64,000 nucleotides of DNA, taken from NCBI RefSeq assembly GCF_014645235.1, contig NZ_BMLM01000001.1, positions 558,001-622,000 of the forward strand, written 5' to 3'. This stretch comes from Agrococcus terreus (GTDB taxonomy: Bacteria > Actinomycetota > Actinomycetes > Actinomycetales > Microbacteriaceae). Every line of letters starts with the position of its first letter. Position 1 is the stretch's first letter. The notes under the pieces were generated by a model. The model did no database searches and was not told the DNA's origin. It saw nothing but the letters and a program-made list of their open reading frames with translations. Positions 17,071 to 26,652 of this stretch are shown piece after piece. A program made the position numbers and the translations under genes.

Positions 17071-18504
17071 ATGGACCTCCCGCTCATCCGCTCGCGCGGT
17101 GCCGAGATCGTGCGCGTCGATCGCGACGCGCGACTCCGGCGGGTCCGCCGCGGCTGGTACGTCGACGCCCGAGATCACGAGATGGCGGATCGGCGCGATC
17201 GGTACCTGACCGCGATCGCGGCGGTGGCCGCCGCGAGGCCCGCCGTTATCTTCGCGAGGGAGTCCGCGCTCGCCCTCGCGGGCCTCCCGTTCGGCGCGCC
17301 CGTCGACGTGTTCACGATCGGCGACCCCGCGACGTCCGGCCGGAAGGCCGGCGTGCGGCACTCGCACGTGCAGGTCGACGGGGACCACGTCGTGGTGGAG
17401 GACGGGATCGCGCGTTGCTCGTCCGGCTTCGCCCTGGCGGACCTGGCGCGTCGCGGGCGACAGGTGGATGCGGTCTCCGCGCTCGACGCGGCCCTGGCAG
17501 GTGGCCTCGTCGAGCTGAGTGCGGTCGCGGCGGCGCTCGAGCTCCAGGGTCCGCGCGGGCAGCGTCGCGCCTCGTGGGTGCTCGAGTTCGCCGACGCACG
17601 ATCCGAGTCGGTGGGGGAGTCCTGGAGCCGCGTCCTGCTGCACCGGCTCGGTGCGCCGACGCCGGAGCTGCAGGTGCGCATCCCGACCGTCCTCGGCGAT
17701 CGCTTCGCCGACTTCGGGTGGGAGCGTCGCGACCGACGCCTGCTCGCCGGCGAGTTCGACGGCTTCGTGAAGTACGGCAGGCTCGCCGAGGGGCGCGGCG
17801 AGCTGCCGGCGGACGCGCTGTTCTGCGAGAAGCGCCGCGAGGATGCGATCCGAGCGTCGCACGATGTCGGGCGCTGGGTCTGCAGCGACCTGCTCGCGCC
17901 CACGAGGCTCGCTCGCATCCTCGTTGCTGCTGGCCTTCCGGTGCGCTCGACGCCACTCCCGGGCTGTCGGCAAAGGGGCGTCAGGGAGCGCCGGCGCGGG
18001 CGAGAAGTGGGGGTTGCAGGGGGCGGAGACGCGATATATCGTGAGTTGCAGCAAGACGCGATATATCGCAAATGGAGCCTAGGGAGGCGAGCATGGAGCA
18101 GCAGGACGGCCGCTGGGGCCAGCAGGGCGACGGCGACACGAGGCCGCGCAGCGCATCGGGCGCCTCGGCGTCGGGTGCCGACAGCATCACCGAGCGGTGG
18201 ACGATCCAGGAGGGCCAGAGCCGGGTCATCGACATCGACGCCGTCCACGCGCTCAAGGTCGGCATCGTCGGCGGCAGCGTCGACATCGTCGGCCACGACG
18301 AGGCGACCGCGCGCGTCGAGGTCCACCGCGTCGAGGGCCCGGACCTCGCGGTCTCGCTCGAGCAGGGCCGCCTCCAGGTGGCGCACATGCGGATGTCCTG
18401 GGACGACGTGTGGTCGTCGATCCGCTCGCTCGCGGGCGGCCGGGCGCGCGTCGAGCTCTCGATCCTCGTGCCGCGCGACGTCGACCTCACGCTCGGCCAG
18501 GTGA
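17071..18504 (+). CDS. AbiEi/DUF559-like protein; open frame continues past its conserved end
   Basis: Residues 1-150 resemble the AbiEi-type antitoxin N-terminal part (RRVRRGWYVDA; ESALALAGLPFG). Residues about 175-290 look like a Vsr/DUF559-type PD-(D/E)XK fold, with candidate acidic residues E183, D214 and the E228-F-D230 pair. Recognisable similarity ends near residue 293 (LARILVAAGLPVR, about 17950). The frame then runs 550 nt further without a stop, through the operator of the next operon and into the DUF4097 gene in another frame. I therefore suspect the original stop was lost and that residues from about 295 are junk. A leader shared with the gene at 57541, including GGTGCGCGCATG, supports the start. 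Function is unproven. Confidence 0.55.
   Translation: MDLPLIRSRGAEIVRVDRDARLRRVRRGWYVDARDHEMADRRDRYLTAIAAVAAARPAVIFARESALALAGLPFGAPVDVFTIGDPATSGRKAGVRHSHVQVDGDHVVVEDGIARCSSGFALADLARRGRQVDAVSALDAALAGGLVELSAVAAALELQGPRGQRRASWVLEFADARSESVGESWSRVLLHRLGAPTPELQVRIPTVLGDRFADFGWERRDRRLLAGEFDGFVKYGRLAEGRGELPADALFCEKRREDAIRASHDVGRWVCSDLLAPTRLARILVAAGLPVRSTPLPGCRQRGVRERRRGREVGVAGGGDAIYRELQQDAIYRKWSLGRRAWSSRTAAGASRATATRGRAAHRAPRRRVPTASPSGGRSRRARAGSSTSTPSTRSRSASSAAASTSSATTRRPRASRSTASRARTSRSRSSRAASRWRTCGCPGTTCGRRSARSRAAGRASSSRSSCRATSTSRSAR
18028..18068. promoter_or_regulatory. Double palindromic operator of the DUF4097-PadR operon
   Basis: GACGCGATATATCG occurs at 18028-18041 and again at 18055-18068, a 27-bp step. 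Each contains the perfect palindrome CGATATATCG. The pair lies 24 nt before the DUF4097 start. AT-rich ATAT palindromes of this kind are the usual targets of PadR-family repressors, so the PadR encoded second in the operon probably binds here and autoregulates. Confidence 0.75.
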
Positions 18505-18977
18505 CCGCATCCGGGCTCATCTCGGGCCTCCAGGCCCGCGCGAGCGCCAGCACGGTCTCGGGCGCGCTGCAGGTGGAGTCGCACCGCGGCCCGCTCGACG
18601 TCAACACCGTCTCGGGCGACGTCGAGGCGTCCGATGTCGCGGGCCGCGTGAACGTGCACAGCATCTCGGGCGAGGTGGCGATCTCGGGCGCGCTCGAGGA
18701 GGCCGGCGTCGACACCGTCAGCGGCGACGTGCTGCTCGACGTGCACGGCTCGCCGCGCGCCATCTCGGTGAACGCCGTCTCGGCCGACGTGGCCGTCCGG
18801 CTCGACGCCGACCAGGGCGCGCGCGTCTCGACCCGCACCGTCTCGGGCCGCGGCACGGTCGGCGGCCGCGCGCTCCCGAAGCGCGGCGGCAACGAGTCGC
18901 TCGAGGGCCGCCAGCCGTTCGGGCTCTCGGCCAACACCGTCTCGGGCGCCGTCACGGTCGTCCGGAGGGACGTGTGA
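18093..18977 (+). CDS. DUF4097 family beta-helix protein
   Basis: The product has 294 residues. After a polar ~30-residue start, residues about 60-290 are short beta-strand repeats with recurring TVSG and VSGDV turns (STVSGALQ; NTVSGDVE; SISGEVA; DTVSGDV; RTVSGRG; NTVSGAV), the hallmark of DUF4097. No signal peptide or membrane segment is visible, so it is probably cytoplasmic or associates with a partner. The ATG at 18093 was chosen over 18072 because AGGGAGG lies five bases upstream. It overlaps the padR start. DUF4097-PadR pairs are common in actinobacteria and are often linked to envelope stress; that link is inference here. Confidence 0.88.
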   Translation: MEQQDGRWGQQGDGDTRPRSASGASASGADSITERWTIQEGQSRVIDIDAVHALKVGIVGGSVDIVGHDEATARVEVHRVEGPDLAVSLEQGRLQVAHMRMSWDDVWSSIRSLAGGRARVELSILVPRDVDLTLGQVTASGLISGLQARASASTVSGALQVESHRGPLDVNTVSGDVEASDVAGRVNVHSISGEVAISGALEEAGVDTVSGDVLLDVHGSPRAISVNAVSADVAVRLDADQGARVSTRTVSGRGTVGGRALPKRGGNESLEGRQPFGLSANTVSGAVTVVRRDV

Positions 18978-19786
18978 GCCCCGCGGTCTTCGGCCACGGC
19001 GCGCTGCGCCTGTACCTGCTGAGCCTGCTCGCCGACGCGCCGCGCCACGGCTACGAGCTCATGCAGGCGCTCGAGCAGCGCTTCGGCGGCACGTACTCGC
19101 CGAGCGCGGGCACGATCTACCCGCGCCTCGCGAAGCTCGAGGAGGAGGGGCTCGTCACGAAGACGGTGGAGGGCCGGAAGGCCACCTACGCCATCACCGA
19201 CGCCGGCCGCGCCGAGCTCGCCGCCCGCGAGCACGAGCTGCGCGACCTCGAGGCCGAGATCACCGACTCCGTGCGGCGCATGGCATCGGAGGTGCGCGAG
19301 GGCGTGCGCAGCGCGATGCGATCGCTGCGGGCCGACCTCGCGGCGGCCGAGCGGGATGCGCGCGACGACGCCCGGGATGCGGCCAGGGATGCGCGGCGCG
19401 ACGCCCGCGATGCCGCGCGCGACGCGCAGGACGCGGCACGCGACGCCCGCCCCGGCGCCGACGAGCCGTGGACGTTCGGCTTCACGTGGGGCACGGGCTC
19501 CGGCTCCTCCGCCCCTGTCGCGGACGGCTTCGTGCCGAACCCCGGCTCGCCGCCCGCGCCGAGCCCCGGTCCGCGGCCGGCGCCGCCCTCGGCGCCCGAC
19601 CCCGACGACCGCCTCGGCGCGCGCCTCGCCGCCCACGACATCGACCTCCGCCTCGCGGCGTTCCGGCAGGAGGTGCGCAGGCTCGCTCGGCGCGACCGGG
19701 CCGAGCGCCTCTCGGCCGACGCGGCCGCCCGCGTCGCCGCCGAGCTCGACGGCGCGCTCGCGCGGATCCGCGACATCCTGCGCTGA
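18974..19786 (+). CDS. PadR family transcriptional regulator with DAR-repeat and Pro-rich linker
   Basis: The product has 270 residues. Residues 1-95 are a PadR winged helix (LYLLSLLADAPRHGYELM; SAGTIYPRLAKLEEEGLV). A long charged helix follows in which RDARDAARDA-like blocks repeat at about 120-165, then a Gly/Pro linker, and residues about 205-265 form a second helical region. PadR proteins are dimeric repressors that use the C-terminal helices for dimerisation; this one is about 90 residues longer than usual because of the repeat and linker. The GTG overlaps the DUF4097 stop, so the two are coupled. It likely represses its own operon through the CGATATATCG sites. Confidence 0.9.
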   Translation: MSPAVFGHGALRLYLLSLLADAPRHGYELMQALEQRFGGTYSPSAGTIYPRLAKLEEEGLVTKTVEGRKATYAITDAGRAELAAREHELRDLEAEITDSVRRMASEVREGVRSAMRSLRADLAAAERDARDDARDAARDARRDARDAARDAQDAARDARPGADEPWTFGFTWGTGSGSSAPVADGFVPNPGSPPAPSPGPRPAPPSAPDPDDRLGARLAAHDIDLRLAAFRQEVRRLARRDRAERLSADAAARVAAELDGALARIRDILR

Positions 19787-19884
19787 GCCGCTCCGAGCCG
19801 CCCGCCGTGCCGTCGCCCGCCCCACCGCGCCGCGCCGCCTCCGAGGCAGCCGTGAGCCTGGGCGTCGGCGTCGGGAGGCGGCGA

Positions 19885-19890
19885 TAGGCT
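19885..19890 (+). promoter_or_regulatory. -10 element for guaB3, leaderless
   Basis: TAGGCT ends 6 nt before the GTG start of guaB3 at 19897, which would place the transcription start at the start codon. No clear -35 is seen. Confidence 0.5.
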
Positions 19891-19896
19891 GGGCGG

Positions 19897-21021
19897 GTGA
19901 CGGAGATCGAGATCGGCCGCGGCAAGCGGGCACGCATCGGCTACGGGTTCGACGACATCAGCGTCGTCCCCTCGCGCCGCACCCGCGACAGCGACCTCGT
20001 CTCGCTCCAGTGGCAGATCGACGCGTTCAAGTTCGAGATCCCGGTGCTCGGCGCCCCGACCGACTCGGTCATGAGCCCCGCGACCGCGATCGCCCTCGGC
20101 CGCTCGGGCGGCCTCGGCGTGCTAAACCTCGAGGGCGTCTGGACCCGCTACGACGACCCGGAGCCGCTGCTCGCTGAGATCGCGGGCCTCCCCGCCGACC
20201 TCGCGACGAACCGGATGCGCGAGATCTACGCCGAGCCCATCAAGCCGGAGCTCATCACCGCGCGCCTCCAGGAGGTGCGCGACGCCGGCGTCGTCGTCGC
20301 CGGCAGCCTGAGCCCGCAGGCCGTGCAGGAGCACTACGAGACCGTGCTCGCCGCGGGCGTGGAGCTCATGGTCATCCGCGGCGCCACCGTGAGCGCCGAG
20401 CACGTCTCGGCCGACGCCGCGGCGCCCCTCAACCTCAAGCAGTTCATCTACGAGCTCGACGTGCCGGTCGTGGTCGGCGGCGTCGCCACCTACACGGCCG
20501 CCCTGCACCTCATGCGCACGGGCGCCGCGGGCGTGCTCGTCGGCTTCGGCGGCGGCGCGGCCTCGACGAGCGAGAAGGTGCTCGGCGTCGCGGCGCCGAT
20601 GGCGACCGCCGTGAGCGACGTCGCCGCGGCCCGCCGCGACTACCTCGACGAGTCGGGTGGCCGCTACGTGCACGTCATCGCCGACGGCTCGCTCGGCACC
20701 TCCGGGCAGATCGTCAAGGCCCTCGCGGTCGGCGCCGACGCCGTCATGCTGGGCACCGCGCTCGCCCGCGCCACCGACGCCCCCGGGCGCGGCTGGCACT
20801 GGGGCCCGGAGGCGCACAACCAGAAGCTCCCGCGCGGCAACCGCGTGCAGGTCGACCAGGTCGGCCCGCTCGACGTCGTGCTGGGCGGCCCCGCCCCCGT
20901 GGCGGACGGCACCGCGAACCTGATGGGCGCGCTCCGCAAGGCCATGTCGACCACCGGCTACAAGGACCTCAAGGAGTTCCAGCGGATCGACGTGGTGCTG
21001 GAGGCGAACCCGCCGCGGTAG
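19897..21021 (+). CDS. guaB3: GuaB3 family IMP dehydrogenase-related protein
   Basis: The product has 374 residues and the (beta/alpha)8 core of IMP dehydrogenase without CBS domains, as expected for the actinobacterial GuaB3 branch. GYGFDDISVVPSRRT replaces the GuaB N terminus. The GPGSICTT catalytic loop of GuaB is replaced here by GFGGGAASTSEK, and the whole protein contains no cysteine, so it cannot use the thioimidate chemistry of true IMP dehydrogenase. The biochemical role of GuaB3 is unsettled. It follows guaB and precedes guaA in the same orientation, the usual actinobacterial order. Confidence 0.93.
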   Translation: MTEIEIGRGKRARIGYGFDDISVVPSRRTRDSDLVSLQWQIDAFKFEIPVLGAPTDSVMSPATAIALGRSGGLGVLNLEGVWTRYDDPEPLLAEIAGLPADLATNRMREIYAEPIKPELITARLQEVRDAGVVVAGSLSPQAVQEHYETVLAAGVELMVIRGATVSAEHVSADAAAPLNLKQFIYELDVPVVVGGVATYTAALHLMRTGAAGVLVGFGGGAASTSEKVLGVAAPMATAVSDVAAARRDYLDESGGRYVHVIADGSLGTSGQIVKALAVGADAVMLGTALARATDAPGRGWHWGPEAHNQKLPRGNRVQVDQVGPLDVVLGGPAPVADGTANLMGALRKAMSTTGYKDLKEFQRIDVVLEANPPR

Positions 21022-21074
21022 AGGCATCGCCGCTCCGACCCGTCGGGCCGGGCGACGCAACGGATGGAGGATCC

Positions 21075-22865
21075 ATGGCTGAGACCACCAACAGCGTCAG
21101 CCGGTCGAGGAAGCTCGGCCCGGAGGAGCGCGCGGCCGCGATCGCGTCGATGCGCGAGCGCGAGGTCGACGTGCTCGTCATCGGCGGCGGCATCGTCGGC
21201 GCGGGCGCCGCGCTCGACGCCGTCACGCGCGGCCTGCGCGTCGGCCTCATCGAGGCGCGCGACTTCGCGTCGGGCACGTCGAGCCGCTCGTCGAAGCTCA
21301 TCCACGGCGGCATCCGCTACCTGGAGCAGCTGAACTTCGGGCTCGTGCGCGAGGCGCTCATCGAGCGCGGCCTGCTGCTGCAGCGCATCGCGCCGCACCT
21401 CGCGAAGCCCGTGCGGTTCCTGTACCCGCTGAACACGCCGCTCATCGAACGCGCCTACATCGGCGCCGGCATGGCGATGTACGACGCGTTCAGCTACACC
21501 GGCTTCATGAAGCCCGGCGTGCCGCTGCACCGCCACCTCACGAAGAAGCAGGTGCTCAAGCAGATCCCCTCGCTCGACCCGAACGCCTTCGTCGGCGGCC
21601 TCACGTACTACGACGCGCAGGTCGACGACGCGCGCTACGTCGCCGAGCTCGCGCGCACCGCCTCCTTCTACGGCGCGCACGTCGCGAGCCGCGTGCGGGC
21701 GGAGGGCTTCCTCAAGGTGGGTGAGCGCGTCGTGGGCGTGCAGGCGCACGACTACGAGACGGGCGAGCAGTTCGAGATCCGCGCGAAGCAGGTCGTGAAC
21801 GCGACGGGCGTCTGGACCGGCGAGACGCAGGCGATGGTCGGCGCGCGCGGCGAGTTCAAGGTGCGGGCGTCGAAGGGCGTGCACCTCGTCGTGCCGCGCG
21901 ACCGCTTCCACTCCGAGATGGGCATGATCCTCCGGACCGAGAAGAGCGTGCTCTTCGTCATCCCGTGGGGCCGGCACTGGATCATCGGCACGACCGACAC
22001 CGACTGGAACCTCGACCTCGCGCATCCTGCAGCGACGGCGGCCGACATCGACTACATCCTCGACCACGTCAACGAGGTGCTCGCCGCCAAGCTCACGCGC
22101 GCGGACGTCGAGGGCGTCTACGCCGGCCTCCGCCCGCTGCTCGCCGCCGGCGACGGCTCGTCGACCGCGAACCTCTCGCGCGAGCACCACGTCTCGCACA
22201 CCGTGCCGGGCCTCGTGCTCATCGCGGGCGGCAAGTGGACGACCTACCGCGTGATGGCGAAGGACGCGATCGACGAGGCCGTGAGCGCGATGGACGGCAA
22301 GGTGCCCGAGTCGTGCACCGAGCAGATCCCGCTGCTCGGCGCCACCGGCTACCGCGCGGCGTGGAACAAGCGCGCCAAGATCGCCCGCGCGTTCGGCGTG
22401 CACAAGCACCGCGTCGAGCACCTGCTGAACCGCTACGGCGTGCTCACCGACGAGCTGCTCGACATGATCCGCCAGGATCCGCAGCTCGCCGAGCCGCTGC
22501 CGGGCGCCGACGACTACATCGGCGCGGAGGTCCGCTACGCGTGCACGCACGAGGGCGCGCTGCACCTCGACGACGTGCTCGCCCGCCGCACGCGCATCTC
22601 GATCGAGTCGTGGGACCGCGGCGTCGCCGCCGCTCCCGTCGCGGCGCGGATCATGGCGGATGCGCTCGGCTGGGACGAGGAGCGCGTCGAGCGCGAGATC
22701 AACACGTACAACAAGCGCGTGGCCGCCGAGCTCGCGAGCCAGGAGCTGCCGGACGACGCGTCGGCCGACCGGGCGCGCCTGGAGGCGCCCGAGATCGTGC
22801 CGCTGAGCGCGCTCCCGACCGCCGCCGACACCGTCGGCACGCGGCCGGAGCCCGCCCAAGGGTGA
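21075..22865 (+). CDS. glpD: Aerobic glycerol-3-phosphate dehydrogenase
   Basis: This is a flavoenzyme oxidising glycerol 3-phosphate to dihydroxyacetone phosphate and passing electrons to menaquinone at the membrane. The product has 596 residues. The FAD-binding motif is VLVIGGGIVGAGAALDA near residues 32-48, and SSKLIHGGIRYLEQ and GGKWTTYRVMAKDA are characteristic GlpD motifs. The C-terminal cap domain (THEGALHLDDVLARRTR) is complete. The ATG has GGAGG six bases upstream. It is co-directional with guaB3 and ends at a strong terminator. Confidence 0.96.
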   Translation: MAETTNSVSRSRKLGPEERAAAIASMREREVDVLVIGGGIVGAGAALDAVTRGLRVGLIEARDFASGTSSRSSKLIHGGIRYLEQLNFGLVREALIERGLLLQRIAPHLAKPVRFLYPLNTPLIERAYIGAGMAMYDAFSYTGFMKPGVPLHRHLTKKQVLKQIPSLDPNAFVGGLTYYDAQVDDARYVAELARTASFYGAHVASRVRAEGFLKVGERVVGVQAHDYETGEQFEIRAKQVVNATGVWTGETQAMVGARGEFKVRASKGVHLVVPRDRFHSEMGMILRTEKSVLFVIPWGRHWIIGTTDTDWNLDLAHPAATAADIDYILDHVNEVLAAKLTRADVEGVYAGLRPLLAAGDGSSTANLSREHHVSHTVPGLVLIAGGKWTTYRVMAKDAIDEAVSAMDGKVPESCTEQIPLLGATGYRAAWNKRAKIARAFGVHKHRVEHLLNRYGVLTDELLDMIRQDPQLAEPLPGADDYIGAEVRYACTHEGALHLDDVLARRTRISIESWDRGVAAAPVAARIMADALGWDEERVEREINTYNKRVAAELASQELPDDASADRARLEAPEIVPLSALPTAADTVGTRPEPAQG

Positions 22866-22920
22866 CGACCAGCGGTGACGTCCTGCGCTGACGACCAGCG
22901 CTGAGGAGGCCCGAGCACGA

Positions 22921-22955
22921 CGGAGGGCGGCCCCACCGGGTGGGGCCGCCCTCCG
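22921..22955. terminator. Bidirectional terminator between glpD and the DUF4259 gene
   Basis: A perfect 15-bp stem (CGGAGGGCGGCCCCA / TGGGGCCGCCCTCCG) with a 5-nt loop lies between convergent stops at 22865 and 22974, so it can serve both genes. Confidence 0.88.
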
Positions 22956-22973
22956 TCGTCGTCGCGGGCACGC

Positions 22974-23399
22974 TCAGGGGGCGTCGGCGCCCTCGTCCGG
23001 CTCGCCGCGCAGCCGGTCGCGCAGCCGCTCGGCTGCGGCGATCGGGGCCGTCTCGTCCTCCTGGGCCCAGGCCTCGCGCCACCCGGAGCCCTCGGCGAGC
23101 GCGGCGTCGAGCGCGGCGACCGCGGCCGCCCGCAGCTGGTCGTCGATCGCCGGCGGCGTCGGGTGCGGCGGCTCCTCCGCCCAGTCGACCTCGACGGCGT
23201 CCCCGCCCGGCATCCCGGACGCCAGCCAGGCCGCCGCGGCCACGGCCGTGCTCGCCTCCGGCAGGTCGGCGGGCGCCTCGCCCGTCGCGGCGGCGAACGT
23301 CTCGAGCAGCAGCGCGGTCCGGTCCTCCGCGGCCTCCAGCTCCCACGCCCAGTCGGCCGCGTCGTCGTTCTCGAACGGTCCCGTGCCCCATGCACCCAT
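22974..23399 (-). CDS. DUF4259 domain-containing protein
   Basis: The product has 141 residues and starts with MGAWGTGPFENDDAADW, the invariant opening of DUF4259. The rest is acidic and helical. The family is small and cytoplasmic with no known function, and members sometimes sit near toxin or immunity genes, which is not the case here. The ATG at 23399 has AGGAG upstream and defines the family N terminus; longer in-frame extensions are shadows. It diverges from the SURF1 gene. Confidence 0.9.
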   Translation of the reverse strand: MGAWGTGPFENDDAADWAWELEAAEDRTALLLETFAAATGEAPADLPEASTAVAAAAWLASGMPGGDAVEVDWAEEPPHPTPPAIDDQLRAAAVAALDAALAEGSGWREAWAQEDETAPIAAAERLRDRLRGEPDEGADAP

Positions 23400-23520
23400 G
23401 TGCGCTCCTCGCTCGGTGGCGGCATCGCAGCCGCCTTCGCCGCCATCGTGCCGCGCCGCCCGCCCGGCCGCCCCGCGCCACGCTGGCGCGCCCGCCGCGC
23501 CGGTAGGATGGGGGGTGCTG

Positions 23521-24372
23521 ATGCGCGCCCCCATCCCCACCTTCAAGCAGGTCGCCCTGCGACCGCAGTGGATCGGCGTGCTCATCGGGTGCCTGCTCGT
23601 CTCCGGCATCTTCGCGCTCCTCGGCCAGTGGCAGATCGAGCGGGCCGTCGAGCAGGGCCAGCGCGACGAGCGCGACACCGAGACGGCCGTGCCGCTCGCG
23701 ACGATGGCGCAGCCGGGGGAGCCGCTCACGACCGACGCCGGCGGCCGGATGGTGTCGCTCGTCGGCGACGACACCGCCGACTACCGGGTGCTCGCCGGCC
23801 GCAGCCAGGAGGGCCGCGTCGGCTGGTGGATCACCGGCCGCGCGCTCGTCGAGCAGCCGACGGGCGAGCCCGCCTCTCTCGCCGTCGCGTGGGGCTGGAG
23901 CGCCTCCGAGGCGGACGCCCGCGAGACCGCCGAGGCGCTCGCCGCCCACGCCGGCACCGTCGGCCCCGGCACGATCGTCGGCCGCTACCTGCCGTCCGAG
24001 GCGCCCACCGACGGCGACATCCGCGAGCACACGCGCGAGGCGATGAGCGTCGCCGCCCTCGTCAACGAGTGGCCCGGCTGGAACGCGCGCGCCTACACCG
24101 GCTACCTCGTCGTCGACCCGGCCGCGTCCGAGGTCGCCGTCGTCGGCGACGAGCCGATCGTCTCCCGCCCGCCCGAGCAGAACACCCAGCTCAACTGGCT
24201 CAACGTCTTCTACGCGATCGAGTGGATCGCGTTCATGGGCTTCGCCCTCTACCTCTGGTACCGCCTCGTGAAGGACGCCCGCGAGCGCGATATCGAGGCG
24301 ATCGAGGAGGCCGAGCAGGCGGAGGCCGCAGCAGCAGCGCCCGGGCCGGGCCCGGACCGGGCCGACGGATAG
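23521..24372 (+). CDS. SURF1 family protein
   Basis: SURF1 proteins help insert haem a into cytochrome aa3 oxidase. The 283-residue product has two membrane helices, one near residues 18-38 ([18 protein letters not shown]) and one near residue 240 ([18 protein letters not shown]), with an external domain between. The GQWQIERA motif follows helix one as in the family. The C-terminal tail is Glu/Ala-rich. A TAGGAT -10 at 23504-23509 makes an in-frame leaderless GTG at 23515 a possible start. SURF1, DUF3817 and guaA are neighbours in many actinobacteria. Confidence 0.9.
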   Translation: MRAPIPTFKQVALRPQWIGVLIGCLLVSGIFALLGQWQIERAVEQGQRDERDTETAVPLATMAQPGEPLTTDAGGRMVSLVGDDTADYRVLAGRSQEGRVGWWITGRALVEQPTGEPASLAVAWGWSASEADARETAEALAAHAGTVGPGTIVGRYLPSEAPTDGDIREHTREAMSVAALVNEWPGWNARAYTGYLVVDPAASEVAVVGDEPIVSRPPEQNTQLNWLNVFYAIEWIAFMGFALYLWYRLVKDARERDIEAIEEAEQAEAAAAAPGPGPDRADG

Positions 24373-24383
24373 ACTGGAGCACC

Positions 24384-24901
24384 GTGCCGAAGCCCATCGA
24401 CCAGATCCCGCAGATCCGATCCGCCACCGCCCTCTACCGCGTCATGTCGTGGGTCACGGGCGTGTTCCTGCTGCTGCTCGTCATCGAGATGGTGCTGAAG
24501 TACTCGCCCACGCACGTCGAGCTGTTCGCCGGCGGCTCCGGCGGGCTGCTGTGGTTCGCGCAGGTGGTGCCGCTGCCCACCTGCGAGTGGTGGTCGCTGT
24601 TCGTGCCCGGCGGGCAGGGCTGCGAGATCCAGTCGCTCGGCGACGGCTTCAACATCTCGCTCGCGATCCTCATCGTCCACGGCTGGATCTACGTCGTCTA
24701 CCTCGTCGCCTGCTTCCGCCTCTGGAGCCTCCTGCGCTGGCCCTTCGGCCGCCTCATCGCGATGGCCCTCGGCGGCGTCGTGCCGTTCCTTTCGTTCTTC
24801 GTCGAGCACAGGATGCACCGCGTCGCGCTCGACGACGTCGCGCGCCTCGAGGCCCAGCGGGCCGCGCGCGCCGACGCCGCGCCCACGCCCCAGGAGGCCT
24901 G

Positions 24902-24902
<1 letters not shown>
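24384..24902 (+). CDS. DUF3817 domain-containing membrane protein
   Basis: The product has 172 residues with three to four membrane helices. [19 protein letters not shown] at the start and [21 protein letters not shown] in the middle are the conserved DUF3817 segments, and FFVEHRMHR ends the last helix. An external loop holding [15 protein letters not shown] has two cysteines that could pair. The function is unknown. A TAGACT -10 at 24370-24375 lies 8 nt before the GTG. Its stop overlaps the guaA ATG, so the two are translated together. Confidence 0.88.
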
Positions 24903-26473
<1,571 letters not shown>

Positions 26474-26485
26474 GGTGTGTGGGCC

Positions 26486-26599
26486 GGCGCTGATCGCCTG
26501 GTCTGCTCCTCAGCTCAGACAATGACGAAGTCCGGAAGCCCCGTTGGGGCCTCCGGACTTCGTCATAACTCGCACCCCGCAGACCAGGCGATCAGCGCC
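26486..26599. repeat. 114-bp nested double palindrome downstream of guaA (element B)
   Basis: Outer arms of 21 nt (26486-26506 and 26579-26599) are perfectly complementary. Inner arms of 21 nt (26522-26542 and 26546-26566) have one mismatch and a GTT loop. Spacers between arms are 15 and 12 nt and unrelated. It fills most of the gap between convergent guaA and the ATP-grasp gene. Ends read GGCGCTGATCGCC and GGCGATCAGCGCC. No transposase is adjacent. It may terminate both genes, or be a non-autonomous miniature element. Confidence 0.92.
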
Positions 26600-26652
26600 T
26601 CCGTGCTGGCTGGGGCGTCGAGCACGCCCCGGTTGTGGGGAAGGGAAGGGGA

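Noticed and set aside
18072-18092. ATG at 18072 as start of the DUF4097 protein
   Set aside because: It lies 3 nt after the second operator palindrome without a ribosome-binding site, whereas 18093 follows AGGGAGG.
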